Counted from the first letter of the stretch, positions 46,216 through 59,010 are shown. The stretch is 64,000 nt of DNA from Armigeres subalbatus (GCF_024139115.2 NC_085141.1:380263278-380327277); one strand, 5' to 3'. Notes: generated from the letters alone by a model not told the origin. Numbers and translations: made by a program.

Positions 46216-46284
46216 TAAAAATGTGTATACATGTAGATTAGAATGTAGATAGCACCGCGTGCACTTCGTTGAGCAATACAAATA

Positions 46285-47654
46285 TCACTTTATTTCACGA
46301 TTCGCCAACTCCGCCACATATTCTATTTCGAAGTTTTTCCCATCAAGTACCCGGAACACATCATTCCGGTAACCACTCAGGTCTTCGTTCTTCCTTCGAT
46401 GGCTCGCTATATGCATGTCTATCATCACCGGTGGAATGGGCTCGATGTCAGCCGTTTGGGCCACATCGTTGTAGTAGGCCCGTTGAACTTCTCCACCCAT
46501 CATGTGCGCTTGTCGTTTCTTCAAACCCCGCTCCCAGCGGCCGTTCATTTCGGTTTCGTAATCGTCCATCATTTTCTCCCTCGGAGGAAGAGGCTTTTCT
46601 CCGGAATAGTATTTTATGGCGAATCGAGATTGCAAATCGAACATCAGTGTAGTGCACACCAAGAATGGTAGTCCTATGAAGGCCATCGTCGGGTAGTTGA
46701 TATTCAAAATATGCTTGTACAATGGTTTGACCCAGTCATCGTCCAAATCGATTCCACAGTCTTCATGCAAAAATGGAAAGTTGAAATGGTAGCCCGTGCA
46801 GTATAAAATTAAATCTACGGATTGTTTTGAACCATCGACGAATTCTGCCTCAGTTTCAAGTAAACGAGCCACATCCGGAACCTGAACCACATTCTCAGGA
46901 AATGTTGCATCTTTCAATTTGTGCGGAACATGATGACTGAAATAAACTTTCTTTGCGCAGTTCGCTGCAGCGAAAACTAAATCCCTCCCACTTGGACCGG
47001 CCCCAATTATTAGAACATTTTTGTCCTGCAGTACATGAGGTTTCCTATATTGATGACTATGCAACTGAATTCCTTCAAATCGATCCTTTCCTTCGTAGTC
47101 GGGAACTACTGGATCAAAGTAGTGACCATTACACACTATAACATAATCAAAGATCATTGTGTCGCTTGCATTTTGGTTCAGATCTTTGACTCGTACTTGC
47201 CACTGTGCATCCCCGTAAGGCCGAACCTCTTCAACCAAGTGATGAAATTTCGTGTGCTTATCCACTTGGAAATGCGAGGCGTAATCTTTCAAAAACGCCA
47301 ATACTTCACTCCAGTGAATGTAGGACCTCCGCTGTTCCGGCATATCGTAGTCCGCATAGCCCATTATTTCCTTGGGTAGATTGGTCCATAAGCTATCGTA
47401 CATGCTACTGTGAATGTCCAGCCCATGGTGGTCCTTCCCCACGTCATCGGTGTACGACCAGGTTCCACCAATTTGATCGGTCTGCTCGAAAATTACCACC
47501 TCTCCGCCGGCTTCAAGGGCATACTTGGCTGCGCAAATTCCGGCAGCACCGGCACCAATGACACAGTACCGTTTCTGTGTCTTTTCCTGAAATTATATAA
47601 CTTTTGCAATTCGGAAGTTGAGCTTGATTACAGAAGCGAATCAAAAATTACCAT
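46285..47654 (-). CDS. Flavin-containing monooxygenase, two exons
   Basis: Class B FAD- and NADPH-dependent monooxygenase that oxidises nitrogen or sulphur in small molecules, usually for detoxification. CDS: the ATG at 47654-47652 is the whole first coding exon, then a 65-bp intron (GTAATT at 47651 to TTTCAG at 47587), then 47586-46285, total 434 residues. The protein begins MEKTQKRYCVIGAGAAG. FAD-binding GxGxxG is at residues 12-17. The FMO signature FEGIQLHSHQY (FxGxxxHxxxY) is at 171-181. The NADPH-binding GAGPSG is at 196-201 and YCTGY at 263-267. Length is normal for insect FMOs, which are shorter than vertebrate ones. All key residues are present, so it is probably active. It is paralogous to the + strand gene at 57069. 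A start within 47586-46285 is unlikely because the nearest ones would cut off the FAD motif. Confidence 0.93.
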
Positions 47655-48300
47655 CTCTTCTATACTGCCAGCTCTTATTGAACTATGATAAGTGGTTCTA
47701 ATCGTTTATTATTGCTCTGCTTCTCTGCACGCTACGTATGAGTGCTTGTGTACCATCTCTCACAGTGTCCGAAATCACACTAACTGCGTCGGGCTATCGT
47801 CGTTAGCCACCACGACGAAGCGAGATATGCATAACGAGAATGGAGAAGTATTCAACAAGCGTTTGGTTTAGCTATGTTTGTGTAGTAAATACGTATGTGA
47901 ACCCCTTACGACCAAACTTCGTTCGAAACTTAATCAAAATGCGTAACGTAGAGGGAAAATCGCAAAAGTACCCGCCTCAATGATAAAGAAGACTCTGGTT
48001 ACTTGCGATTTCTCGAGCATAGGTCATTTTAGAGGATAATCAGGACATACTACAGTAATTGTACTCTAAAAAATCATAAAAATGATGTCGATTATTAGGT
48101 ACCGTTTTGGATTGAAATCCGTGTGCATAATGAAATATGTATTGCTAAATTTTGAAGATTTAAATTTAATTAATTTGTGAATTACGGTCGAATTTATATT
48201 AAAAAAAACAAGTTTCGTTGTTCGGTGTTAAACTTGATATTAATTTAACCCTTTTGTTACCGACCCGGGTACCTTTTTCGTTTTCAAGTGAAATTTTTTT
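47655..48300. other. Upstream region of the - strand FMO
   Basis: The promoter of the - strand FMO should lie here. I see no clear TATA box. AT-rich, no repeat family recognised. Confidence 0.4.
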
Positions 48301-48935
48301 AGGGCTCTAAACATCGCAGGAATTTGAAACTCCGTGACATCTTCAAACTCGGCAAAATTAAGGTTTGGGTGGTATGAAAATGAATATCCAGTAAGGGGGG
48401 CTTGGGGAGGGGCTTCTGAATTGTTTTACTCCGTAACGCACCGGTTGTTCCGGAAACATATTTTCCATGTAGTTGAGACTCTAGGATGGATATCAACCGG
48501 AACGGTCATCCTGGAATAGGTCCCCGGAGGGTCCGTAGGGGCCAAACACACATTTAGAATAAAACATGGCAATATGGGTATCAAAATTCTTAGAATTGTT
48601 CCGGAAACATGTTTTCCATGTAGTTCCATAAGATGGATATGACTTGGAACGGTCATTCTAGAACAGGTTCTAGGAGGGCCCGTAGGGGCCAAATACTCAT
48701 TTAGAATAAACCCTGGCAATATGGGTATCAAAACTCTTGGAATTGTTTCGGCAATATGTTATCCATAAAGTTGAAACCATAGGATGGATATCAACCGGAA
48801 CAGTCATACTAGAACAAGTTCCCGAAAAGCCTTTAGTGGCAACAAACTCATTTAGAAGACACCCTGGCATCAAAACTCTTGGAATATTTTCGGAAACATG
48901 TTTTTCCTAGAAGATGGGACTGATGGTGGGTCATC
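48301..48935 (-). repeat. ~150-bp satellite-like repeat, inverted orientation
   Basis: Units marked by GGCAATATGGGTATCAAAA recur at 48571 and 48719 (148 bp apart), with ACATGTTTTCCATGTAGTT and GGAACGGTCAT in each. It is the reverse complement of the array at 51236-51830. Units are diverged. Confidence 0.75.
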
Positions 48936-49110
48936 AGGCTGAATGGCCGTTAGGCCGAATGGTTATTGGGTCGAATGACAAGTGAAGAGTGAATAGTGAG
49001 AAGTGAGCAGTGAGAAGTGGAAAGTAAAAAGTAGAAAGAGAAAAGTGAAAAGTGAAATGAAAGAAATGAGAAGAGAGAAGAGAGAAGTGAAAAGTGACAC
49101 AGTGTTGACC
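48936..49110 (+). repeat. GGCTGAATGGCC-type words followed by a GA-rich tract
   Basis: GGCTGAATGGCCGTTAGGCCGAATGG (in two parts, 48937-48962) precedes a GAAGTGAGAAGTGAAAAGTG-like purine-rich run to about 49098. The combination resembles the left half of the 12.68-14.05 kb unit. Confidence 0.75.
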
Positions 49111-49215
49111 CGATTTTGTCACTCCCCGATTTTATCTACCTCCGACTTTATCACATTTTCGATCCGATTTTATCACGTCCCGCTTTTGTCACGTTTTTGA
49201 CCCATTTTGTCACCA
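49100..49215. repeat. Degenerate GATTTTATCAC repeat
   Basis: At least five imperfect copies of (CC)CGATTTTATCAC/GATTTTGTCAC in a row. Confidence 0.7.
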
Positions 49216-49379
49216 CAAAAATATTTGAAAATTTTAATCGTTCTTTTTATTTTTGTAAATTATTCAGCAAACACCAATGATACTTACAGCGCATGTGGTT
49301 TATTATAAATCATTTCTGAGTACCTGTCAAGAATTTTTAAGTCTTTTTGACAAGAAATAACGGAAAAAGAAGATAGCAA

Positions 49380-49600
49380 GAGTTTCTTCCAAATGAGGGG
49401 CCCCACGGAAACCTGTTTGAGAATGACCGGTCCATTGTCAAACCATCTTATGGCCTAATAACCCAAAAGATCATGCTTCCGAGACAATTTCATGAATTTT
49501 GATACCCATCCATTGTCAAGCCGTCCTATGATCCAATTACTTATCAGATCATGCTTCCGAAACAATTTCATGAATTTTGTATCTTCTTCTTCTTCAATCA
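49380..49600 (+). repeat. Fragment of the ~150-bp satellite, direct orientation
   Basis: AATTTCATGAATTTTGATACCC, CTTATCAGATCATGCTTCCG and GATGACCGG-like words match 51236-51830. It lies directly left of the hAT element. Confidence 0.7.
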
Positions 49601-49912
49601 ATCTAACCCCCACTGTCCGGCAGTGGTATTATGGAAGAAAGCTGTTTTTAATAAAGTCAGCTTTAGCTAGGGTTTTAGTACCGGGAGTACCGGTACCGGA
49701 ATTCCCGGGAGTACCGACCAATTTTCGGTACCGAAATACCGGTACTAGCTTAATGAAAGTACCGGTATTTTCGGTACTAAGGAAAAAGTTTTGGGTAAAA
49801 CTTCCGATGGTTAAAACCACATTATTTGAATGCAGCAGCTAGTAAGAAAGATATTATTTTTTTTACTAAAATTCCAAACACCTGACAATAGAGGTAATAA
49901 ACTATAGAGGAC

Positions 49913-50060
49913 GATTGTCGCTGCGGTTCCCTTTGTTATCGTCTTCAAACATGTTGGCTACCTATCTATCAAAACGTACTAATTTTTCCTTCGTTGACAT
50001 TTAGTGCTCTATCCTTGCCAGCAAAAGATGTCTCGCCAGTGACGACAGCGACAATCAATT
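49913..50060. mobile_element. MITE relative of 15692-15904
   Basis: Shares GATTGTCGCTGCGGTTCCC, TTCCTTCGTTGACATTTAG and AGTGACGACAGCGACAATC with that element, in the same order and orientation. The arms outside these words are not preserved. Confidence 0.65.
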
Positions 50061-50229
50061 AGAACAAACGTCAGGCGTCCGATGACGTACCTCAAGACAA
50101 TCAAACCGCAACGACATCGTCACATCCCAAAAAAATCGTCACACTTCATCAGTATTTTTCCAAATCGTCCCCGCTTGTTCCTGTAAGTTCGATTACTGCA
50201 CCAGGATTCGTAAAGATTGTAAGACAAGA

Positions 50230-50400
50230 GTTAACTTACAACGACTCAGAAAAAGCTGAAAGGAAAATACTTGTCAATGCTTCATGATTCACTAGCAACA
50301 GTTCGCCCTAATTCTGTAGACTCAGAAAGAGCTGTTCTCTGGAAGCTTCGCTACTAAAATACGATCCCGTATGTCTAACGAAACATTGAATAATATATAA
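50230..50400 (+). pseudogene. hAT transposase C-terminal dimerisation-domain remnant
   Basis: One frame reads LATVRPNSVDSERAV and, after a frameshift near 50340, TKIRSRMSNETLNNI. The pattern P-S-V-x-S-E-R-A followed by RSR(L/M)SxETL is the hallmark of the hAT C-terminal dimerisation domain. The rest of the transposase is missing. Confidence 0.75.
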
Positions 50401-50684
50401 TATATAATATATAATATATAATAGAATAATGAATATGCTGTGCGTTTTGAAAGCATATTTCAAGGATAAGGACAAGCCCCAAGACAAGTGTTGAATACAT
50501 ACAAAGCAATGAATAAAGTTTGAATCGTTACCATTAAGTCCTGACTTTTTATTGATTTTAATGATTTTCGAAAAAAAAATCTTCCAGTACCGGTATTTTC
50601 CCGGTACTCCCGGTACTGAGAGGTTCAGTACCGTAGTACCGGGACTCGCCAAAAAGGGTCGGTACTAAGAACCCTAGCTTTAGC

Positions 50685-51235
50685 CCGGGAGTTAGAAGGT
50701 GCTAGCTCTACTGCAGCTCCAGTGACCCATTTCAGACTGCCTGGTAACTCACGTCCAGTCCGAGGTCACTTTCACTAGCAATAAGCCCCGCCTGTTTATG
50801 CTACAATTATCAATTGGAAAATGGATTTATAAACAAACTTCCGGATTTTTATATCCAGCGCGCATTTAATTTTGGAATCATATAAAAACATATTGAAACA
50901 ATCTCACCAAATTGATCCAATTACTTTCACGAACAATTTACTTCACTCTTTCAAAGCTATACGGAGTAATTCGATAAATAAGTGATAAATAAACATCTAT
51001 CTCTGGTATTATCACTCAGCCACACATATTTCACCAAAAACATCCCCGCATACACTAACGACTTCGCGCACTCAATTAAGAAATATACTTTATTAAAGGT
51101 AAATTCCAAACTTCAAAACACTTTTCTAGTACATGCAAAATATAAACATCAGCCGAATCTGTTTCTTGCGCGAACTAACTAAAACGTGACAGCAAATTCA
51201 AAACCAACCATCCCCGCGCATGGCTTGCTGCGATC
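50685..51235. other. Unassigned AT-rich DNA
   Basis: Nothing recognised. Confidence 0.4.
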
Positions 51236-51830
51236 TCCAACAATTTCATGAATTTTGATACCCATATTTCCAGGGTTTCTTCAAAATGAGCTTGTGGCAA
51301 CTTAAGGCCCGACGGGAACCTGTTTCAGGATGACCGGTTCGTTGTCAAACCATCATATGGTCCTATTCCTTATCAGATCAGGCTTCCAAAACAATTTCAT
51401 TTATTTTGATACCCATATTGCCAGGGTTTCTTCAAAATGAGTTTGTGACCATTTTAGGCCCCACGGGAACCTGTTCCAGGATGACCGGTTCGTTGTCCAA
51501 ACATTCAATGGTTCAATTCCTTATCAGATCATGCTTCCGAAACACATTCATGAATTTTAATTTCCATATTGCCAGGGTTTCTTCAAAATGAGTTTGTGGC
51601 CATTTTATGCCCCACGGGAACTTGTTCCAGGATGACCGGTTTGTTGTCAAACCATCCTATGATCCAATTACTTATCAGATCATGCTTCCGAAACACATTC
51701 ATGAATTTTGATTCCCATATTGCCAGGGTTTCTTCAAAATGAGTTTGTGGCCACTTTAGGCCCGACGGGAACCTGTTTCCGGAATAACCGTTCCGGGATT
51801 TAATCATAAGATGGTCCTGTAACGTAGTTA
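51236..51830 (+). repeat. 151-bp tandem repeat, four units
   Basis: CAGGGTTTCTTCAAAATGAG begins at 51271, 51422, 51573 and 51724, exactly 151 bp apart each time. Units contain ATTTTGATACCCATATTGCC, GACGGGAACCTGTT and GATGACCGGTTCGTTGTC. Confidence 0.95.
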
Positions 51831-53246
51831 AGTTATATTCTTTAAATTTCCAACGAAGTTTATTAGTCATGACGCAAGAAATCTTCATTTGGTTGAATAT
51901 ATATCTTCAATTTATACATACTTTGGGACTTGGCCCAGTTAATCCGGAATTCCGAAATCCGTATCGGTTCTATGTAACATGTATCGAATAGCGGGTAAGT
52001 TCCTGCATCCGTAGCAACCAAAATCGTCAAAATCGGTGAAAAACTGATAATGTTTTGTTCATTTTTACTAAATCATAATTGCTACTTCGTAATTGGCAAG
52101 AACTACTTTTGATCAGTAGAGTTTGAGACAGATTCTATAACATGCATTACGTCCTCATGGCGAAAAGGAACTAAATACGGGACTGCTTGTGACAAACCAG
52201 GCGTAGATTTTAACATATTATTAGAGAGGAATACAGTGCGAGTTTTCTTCAAAATTAAAACATCGTCACATTTGGCCACATTTGGCCCTCAGTTAGTGTG
52301 CAACCAATTACGAATTCTACTAGCCACATCGGTTTGACAAAGGCAAAACAATAAGCAATCGATGTACAGGAAAAAGACAAAAAGGCTGATTATCCCATTT
52401 TGATGAAGCTGGAATATTCGAACGCAGGAATTCCTCTAGTCTGAATATGGGCTCGAATATCAAAGCTCGTGGCTTTCCGAGAGGCTGATTACAGAAACAT
52501 TTTCGCGAACGGATTTTACCGTTGGTCGAAAAACTAGTTCTAATTCTTGGTAAATCATGAATTACTATGAAATACCTTAAAAAACCGGAAAATCTCTAAT
52601 GTTCGTAAATCGATGATTTAGGTAAAGGATAGAAAACTAGAAGAAATTCTACGTCTAATGGTTTCGGATTATTTTAAGCATGGAGTTTCGTCAAATTTTT
52701 GCCTATTTAAACTTTTTTGTTCAACCCCTGTACAATTGTACATACTTGACTTTTCTAGGCAAAATGACTAGCCCAAACCGAGTCTAATCTCGAAACCAGT
52801 CAACTTCAGCATTATCGTCTCTATGGCAATGCATAATTTTGCTGAGCTATAGAAGCCCTAGATGCACATCACAGCATTATAATCTCTGTTTCTTAATTGA
52901 AATTCCAAGATCCTCAATTCTCAAAAGTTCTATCAAAAACTTCTATCAAATTCCTGAGAACAGGACATCAAATTACTTAGCAGCTGACAGCAAGTAATAA
53001 CCTTTAATGTCCTAGAATTTTCATCAGAATTGCAATGTTTTACTTAAAATTCAACATTTTAAAAATATTCTGAAATATTCAAATATATTGAACTAATAAA
53101 AAGATCATAATTTCAATATCCTTCCAGAAATAATTATAATTTTGCGTAATATAGTGCTAATGGTTACTTGGGTATAGACTAGACCGGGAATAAAACCTAG
53201 CCTCCTTCACTATGATACTGCATCAGAAGACTAAAAGTCCGTCGTA
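51831..53246. other. Unassigned DNA
   Basis: 1.4 kb with no gene or known repeat recognised. Confidence 0.4.
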
Positions 53247-53445
53247 GGGGGTGACAATGGGTCAAATGGGGGTGAGAATGGGTCACTGTTTCAACTACTT
53301 AGAATGCTTGTAGAATGGAATGAATGTATCTGAGGGTAAGATTACTAAAATATAAGAGACCTTTTTGAACGATTTTGCTCTACGACCTCCAGGCTGCCGG
53401 TGAGAGCGATGACCCATTCTCACCCCCAGACCCATTGTCACCCCC
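53247..53445. mobile_element. MITE with GGGGGTGACAATGGGTC ends
   Basis: The left end GGGGGTGACAATGGGTC...GGGGGTGAGAATGGGTCA is mirrored at the right end, which finishes GACCCATTGTCACCCCC at 53445. 199 bp, no coding capacity. Confidence 0.8.
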
Positions 53446-54322
53446 GATGGCGGTATTTGATTTCCAACATCAAAAACCTTTCATTGGTAGTGTTAAAAAT
53501 TTCTTTGTGTACGCATTTGTATTATAATTAAACCTAAACAGTTTGAAATTAACTCAATTTAATGCGATTATTAGTGATAGCAAAGTTTAAAATAGCGAAG
53601 TCGAAGTGCATAAATGCTTTGGAAGCCCAACATTATTTTTGAAAATTCAATCGGTTCGATAGAAGCCACGTGAGGATCGAATACGAAATTATTACTTTAC
53701 AAATTTTCAAAAAAAAAAATCCAGATGGTACCTCAAGCTATGCAAACGTCTGAAGGGGTACCACTGAAGGAAAAGGTTGAGAACCGCTGTGTTAAATAAT
53801 AAGCTGTAATAAGTTGTAAGTATCCGCAAGTAGGCCCTATCAGGAGAGGAGGAGAAGAAAATAAAATTTGATCCGGCCTAAAGAATAATAAGCAAAAGTT
53901 CAGTTTTGTATTGACTATATAGCCTTTCCGTATCCTTAGTTTCATTGTTTTACTGTTGATATTCTAGAAGCAAGACAAGGATGTGGCTAGGGCTCCGATG
54001 CATGGCCAAAAACAGTATCACTGTTCTGTTTTCTCAAAAAAGGATTGATTTCCTATTGATAAGGGGCGCGCCTTCAATGGGGTTGCTCTCGGTGAAGGGT
54101 CTAAATAGCGGGACCTTGTCATGGTGCTCTTGAGAAAACAAAACAACATCTGTATCGAAACCGATACTGCATTGCTTATCAATAGTAATCACTAATGAAG
54201 TAATTCGACATGCACTTAAACACTAAGGATACAGGTAATGCTACAATAGATCTAATAACAGGTCGCAGTGGCACACCCGAACAGGAAAAAAAAATCCTTA
54301 GTATTCCAAATAGACATAGGTA
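53446..54322. other. Mixed unassigned DNA with a possible hAT terminus
   Basis: AAGGTTGAGAACCGCTG near 53778-53794 is the inverse of the CAGNGGTTCTCAACC end common to one hAT group, without a partner in the window. About 54020-54165 contains a loose inverted pair around AACAAAACA and TGTTCTGTTTTCTCAA. No gene. Confidence 0.4.
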
Positions 54323-55494
54323 CACTCTGAAAAATCTTCACGTCATATTTACCTGAAAACAAATGTGGTTCTCATCCACCATACTTTTCATGTAAGAGTG
54401 ACCTGAATGGCATGTAAACTGAACAAAATTTAGCTTCGTTGAGTTACGTGATTTATCCGGTGAATCTGACTGGATTTTCCAGTACTAATGACGTGAAGTT
54501 TGAAAGTAGTTACGTGTTTGATCAGGTGAACCTTACGTGGCTTCTACGTACCGGTTACGTGAACTTTTAGTGAAAGCTACATGACTTCAGGTAACCACTA
54601 AATGGTTTGAAGTTTGTTTTTTTTTAATGAATGCAAAATAAGTTAGTGACGCCTGCAGCCGTAAAACGGAGACCTCTTCGCATGTTGATGTGTTGAAATG
54701 CATTTGATGCAGAACGATGTTTTTATCATTAGACAGGGAATGCTGTCATTCGGCCATTGCGCTTCGGAGTTATCGCAAAAACACTGTTGGAGAACAAATC
54801 AAAGTTACTGACGAATATCGAATGAAATTTATCAAATTTGTTAAGAAATGATGAAACTAGTTTCTTTCTCGAAAATTGCTGCTATTTCCGCTGTTAAATC
54901 AATCAAAAAGTATAGTCCACCCTTAGAAGGTGAAATCTGGAATGAAATTTTAAACTAACGCTACCGAAAAAGCGTAATTCCTATCTTCATGTAGCTTCGT
55001 CTTATTCCATATTAAGTTTCTACGAATCTTATAAATTTCATCCGACTTCCGTTGATATTTTTTTCAAGAAAGGAACCTGCAAGTTCGGAAAATCCCCGCC
55101 TAGTTGCACCTGAAATATTGCTTACCTCTGCGAAGCCTAAATATGTTTAGGTTATGTGTCATTCATTCGTACGTGAGTGTCAAGTCACTCTCACGTGAAA
55201 AGTATGGTGGATGAGAACCATATTTGTTTTCAGGTAAATCTGACGTAAAGATTGTTTACAATGCTGGTTTTCCGCAAATGCCGAAGCTGCAATCACACTA
55301 ACACAATGTCACTTAAATTGTTTACGAGTAGTACGTACAAACATATTCACCATGATTTTTAGTAAAAGTTACGTGAATTTCAGGTGAACATTACTAACGT
55401 CACGTAATAATCGTCGTTTGTTAAAAAAAACAGATCAGTTACGTGATTTTTCACGTGAATATGACGTGATGATTTTTCAGAGTGTAAGCTAAGC
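54323..55494. mobile_element. 1.17-kb TA-flanked element with ACGTGA arrays
   Basis: Ends CACTCTGAAAAATC and GATTTTTCAGAGTG, flanked by TA (54321-54322, 55495-55496). Inside each end lies a second inverted pair (54355-54410 with 55190-55245, around GGTTCTCATCCACCATACTTTTCA). ACGTGA/ACGTAA words recur many times near both ends. No transposase. Confidence 0.85.
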
Positions 55495-57068
<1,574 letters not shown>

Positions 57069-58337
57069 ATGGAGCGTACACCCAAGTACTGTATCATTGG
57101 AGCAGGGGCTGCAGGATTGATCTGTGCCAGGCACGCGTCCAAAGCTGCAGCAGATATAACAGTATACGAGCAGACTACTCGAATTGGAGGCACTTGGGTT
57201 TACACGGACTCTGTTGGTCAAGATCAAAATGGGCTTCCGATTCATACGAGCATGTACGAAGGTCTGCGCACCAACTTACCTCGACAGACGATGGAATTTC
57301 CGGATTGGCCAATTGTTTCGGATAAATCTTACGTCAAACAAGAGGAAGTCCTGCAATGGTTGGAGGATTACGCAACCAAATTCAATTTACTGAAGCTCAT
57401 AAGGTTTGAACATCAAGTAATAAGAGTGTCACCGACCTACAACAAGAAAAGAAAATGGGAGGTGATTGTGAAGGATCTAAAGGATGATCGATACGACACA
57501 CATCTTTTCGATTACGTAATGGTTTGCAATGGTCATTACTCGCATCCAAAGATTCCAAAATATCCCGGAAAAGATATTTTCAAAGGGTTGCAACTTCACA
57601 GTCACGACTACCGTAAAGCTGATCAGTTCAAAGGACAAGATCTTCTGCTGGTCGGTGCAGGTTACAGTGCATCGGATATAGCAATTGCAACCGTTAAAGT
57701 TGCGAAAAGTGTCACCGTCAGTTATCACAACCCAAAGAAAGTTGAATTTGACATTGAGGGGTCCATAACCGTCAAACCCGATATTTCTAAACTAACTTCA
57801 ACAGGGGTAGAATTTGTTGATGGAAGCCAAAAGGACTTTTCGGTGATCATCTATTGCACCGGCTACAATTATACTTTCCCTTTTTTAAGTGTCGATTGTG
57901 GCATTCGATTGGAGGAAAACCATGTACAGCCGCTATACAAACATGTGATCAATATCAACCACCCTACAATGGCGCTAATTGGCATACCCTTCTCCTGCAT
58001 CCCCACTCAGGTGGTAGATCTTCAAGCACAACTGTGTATGGGGTATTTCACAGGTGAGAAACAGATTCCAGTCAAAGATGAAATGTTACAAGATATGGCA
58101 GACGACGTTGCTCTCCGAAGACGCAGAGGATTACCACGAAAGTGGATGCACAAGATGCAGGGAGATTTTCATTCCAAGTACTACGATGATTTAGCGAGGA
58201 CTGCCGGCATTCAACCAATTAGACCAGTGGTGATGGCGCTTTTCGATGAGAGCATGCGAAGGAGAACAAAAGATGTTCTGCGCTATCGTGAGGATAACTT
58301 TGAAGTGATAAATGATGAAGAGTTTCGTTTCTTATGA
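57069..58337 (+). CDS. Flavin-containing monooxygenase, intronless paralogue
   Basis: FAD/NADPH-dependent monooxygenase, 422 residues in one exon. The ATG at 57069 gives MERTPKYCIIGAGAAG, with the FAD motif GxGxxG at residues 11-16. The FMO signature FKGLQLHSHDY is at 171-181, the NADPH motif GAGYSASD at 196-203 and YCTGY at 262-266. The spacing matches the - strand paralogue at 46285, so the two arose by duplication. This copy lacks the intron that follows the ATG in the paralogue. In the NADPH motif the usual second Gly (GxGxSG) is Ala here, a small change that may affect cofactor binding. An upstream in-frame TTG at 57054 is not a credible start. No frameshift or stop is seen. The two genes are divergently transcribed and 9.4 kb apart. 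Confidence 0.93.
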   Translation: MERTPKYCIIGAGAAGLICARHASKAAADITVYEQTTRIGGTWVYTDSVGQDQNGLPIHTSMYEGLRTNLPRQTMEFPDWPIVSDKSYVKQEEVLQWLEDYATKFNLLKLIRFEHQVIRVSPTYNKKRKWEVIVKDLKDDRYDTHLFDYVMVCNGHYSHPKIPKYPGKDIFKGLQLHSHDYRKADQFKGQDLLLVGAGYSASDIAIATVKVAKSVTVSYHNPKKVEFDIEGSITVKPDISKLTSTGVEFVDGSQKDFSVIIYCTGYNYTFPFLSVDCGIRLEENHVQPLYKHVININHPTMALIGIPFSCIPTQVVDLQAQLCMGYFTGEKQIPVKDEMLQDMADDVALRRRRGLPRKWMHKMQGDFHSKYYDDLARTAGIQPIRPVVMALFDESMRRRTKDVLRYREDNFEVINDEEFRFL

Positions 58338-58352
58338 AATAACAATTTGTCA

Positions 58353-58366
58353 AATAAAGGAATAAA
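58353..58366 (+). terminator. Poly(A) signals of the + strand FMO
   Basis: Two AATAAA words (58353-58358 and 58361-58366) begin 16 bases after the stop codon. Confidence 0.65.
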
Positions 58367-58475
58367 TTAACAAAACTCAAATTGCGTTATATATTTGTAG
58401 GCGTTGTTAACTACTTTCCCGTTGTTTAGAAGAGCCGAAAAGAAAGATTTTTTTAATAAAATAAAACTGCATATG

Positions 58476-58717
58476 GTCGGGATTCTGCCAAACCACACCA
58501 AGCGGTTTTTTGACTGACTTGTGATATTTTGTTCGTAAAAGGAAAACGGAAATCATTTCATATCAGCTCATTCATTCATTTATTGTAGGATATCCTCAGT
58601 TATAGGATGGAGGGACATCCGATGCGATTTGTGATCAATTAAATCTGTTAAATGAAAGCTTGGGCAGAAAAAAATAATATTTTTTGTGGCACTTGGTGCA
58701 ATTGGTATAACCCCGAC
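58476..58717. mobile_element. 242-bp MITE, GTCGGG family, copy 2
   Basis: Ends GTCGGGATT and AACCCCGAC, flanked by CATATG on both sides (58470-58475, 58718-58723). Internal words ACCACACCAAGCGG and TTTTTTGACTGACTTGTGAT match copy 1 at 44420-44662. Confidence 0.8.
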
Positions 58718-58883
58718 CATATGCCTTACATATACAATTATACATATCTGGTAGATAAATTTTTCCTTCATAAATTGCAGTGAACTATTAAAAACTACGA
58801 TATTGTCGAGCATAGTGAAAGTCTTGAAATTCACTCTCTTTATGCATCACAAAAACAGATACAGCAAAAGTTCGCTAGCTGGG

Positions 58884-59010
58884 TAGACCTGTGCGCCGGT
58901 CATATCATCGGCGGCGGCGGCGTGGTGGTCACTTTTGCACCGGCGGCGGCGGCGTCACGGCGGCGCGCCGTTGACTTTTATCGGCGGCGGCGGCGGCGGC
59001 GTGAACCGGC
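58884..59010. repeat. (CGG)n cluster at a possible element end
   Basis: TAGACCTGTGCGCCGG at 58884 is followed by three blocks of CGG repeats up to about 59003, strikingly GC- and CpG-rich for this region. A partner-like end, GGTGGCGGTGGCGCACACCTCTA, finishes near 63329. The two could be termini of one ~4.4-kb element, but no target duplication is seen. Confidence 0.6.

Larger units (their letters stand above)
49668..50676. mobile_element. hAT-type element, 1009 bp, 8-bp target duplication
   Basis: GCTTTAGC is duplicated at 49660-49667 and 50677-50684. Ends TAGGGTTTTAGTACC and GGTACTAAGAACCCTA. The first and last ~130 bp are crowded with GGTACCGG/CCGGTACT words, probably transposase-binding repeats. 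A short transposase remnant is inside (50230-50400), as is a relative of the MITE at 15692. Confidence 0.9.

Noticed and set aside
47412..47499. Internal start for the - strand FMO at a GTG codon
   Set aside because: It would cut off the FAD-binding GxGxxG. A short intron and an upstream ATG give the complete N-terminus.
51236..51830. Regularly spaced repeats, considered as a CRISPR-like array
   Set aside because: The whole 151-bp unit is repeated; there are no unique spacers, and the DNA is eukaryotic.
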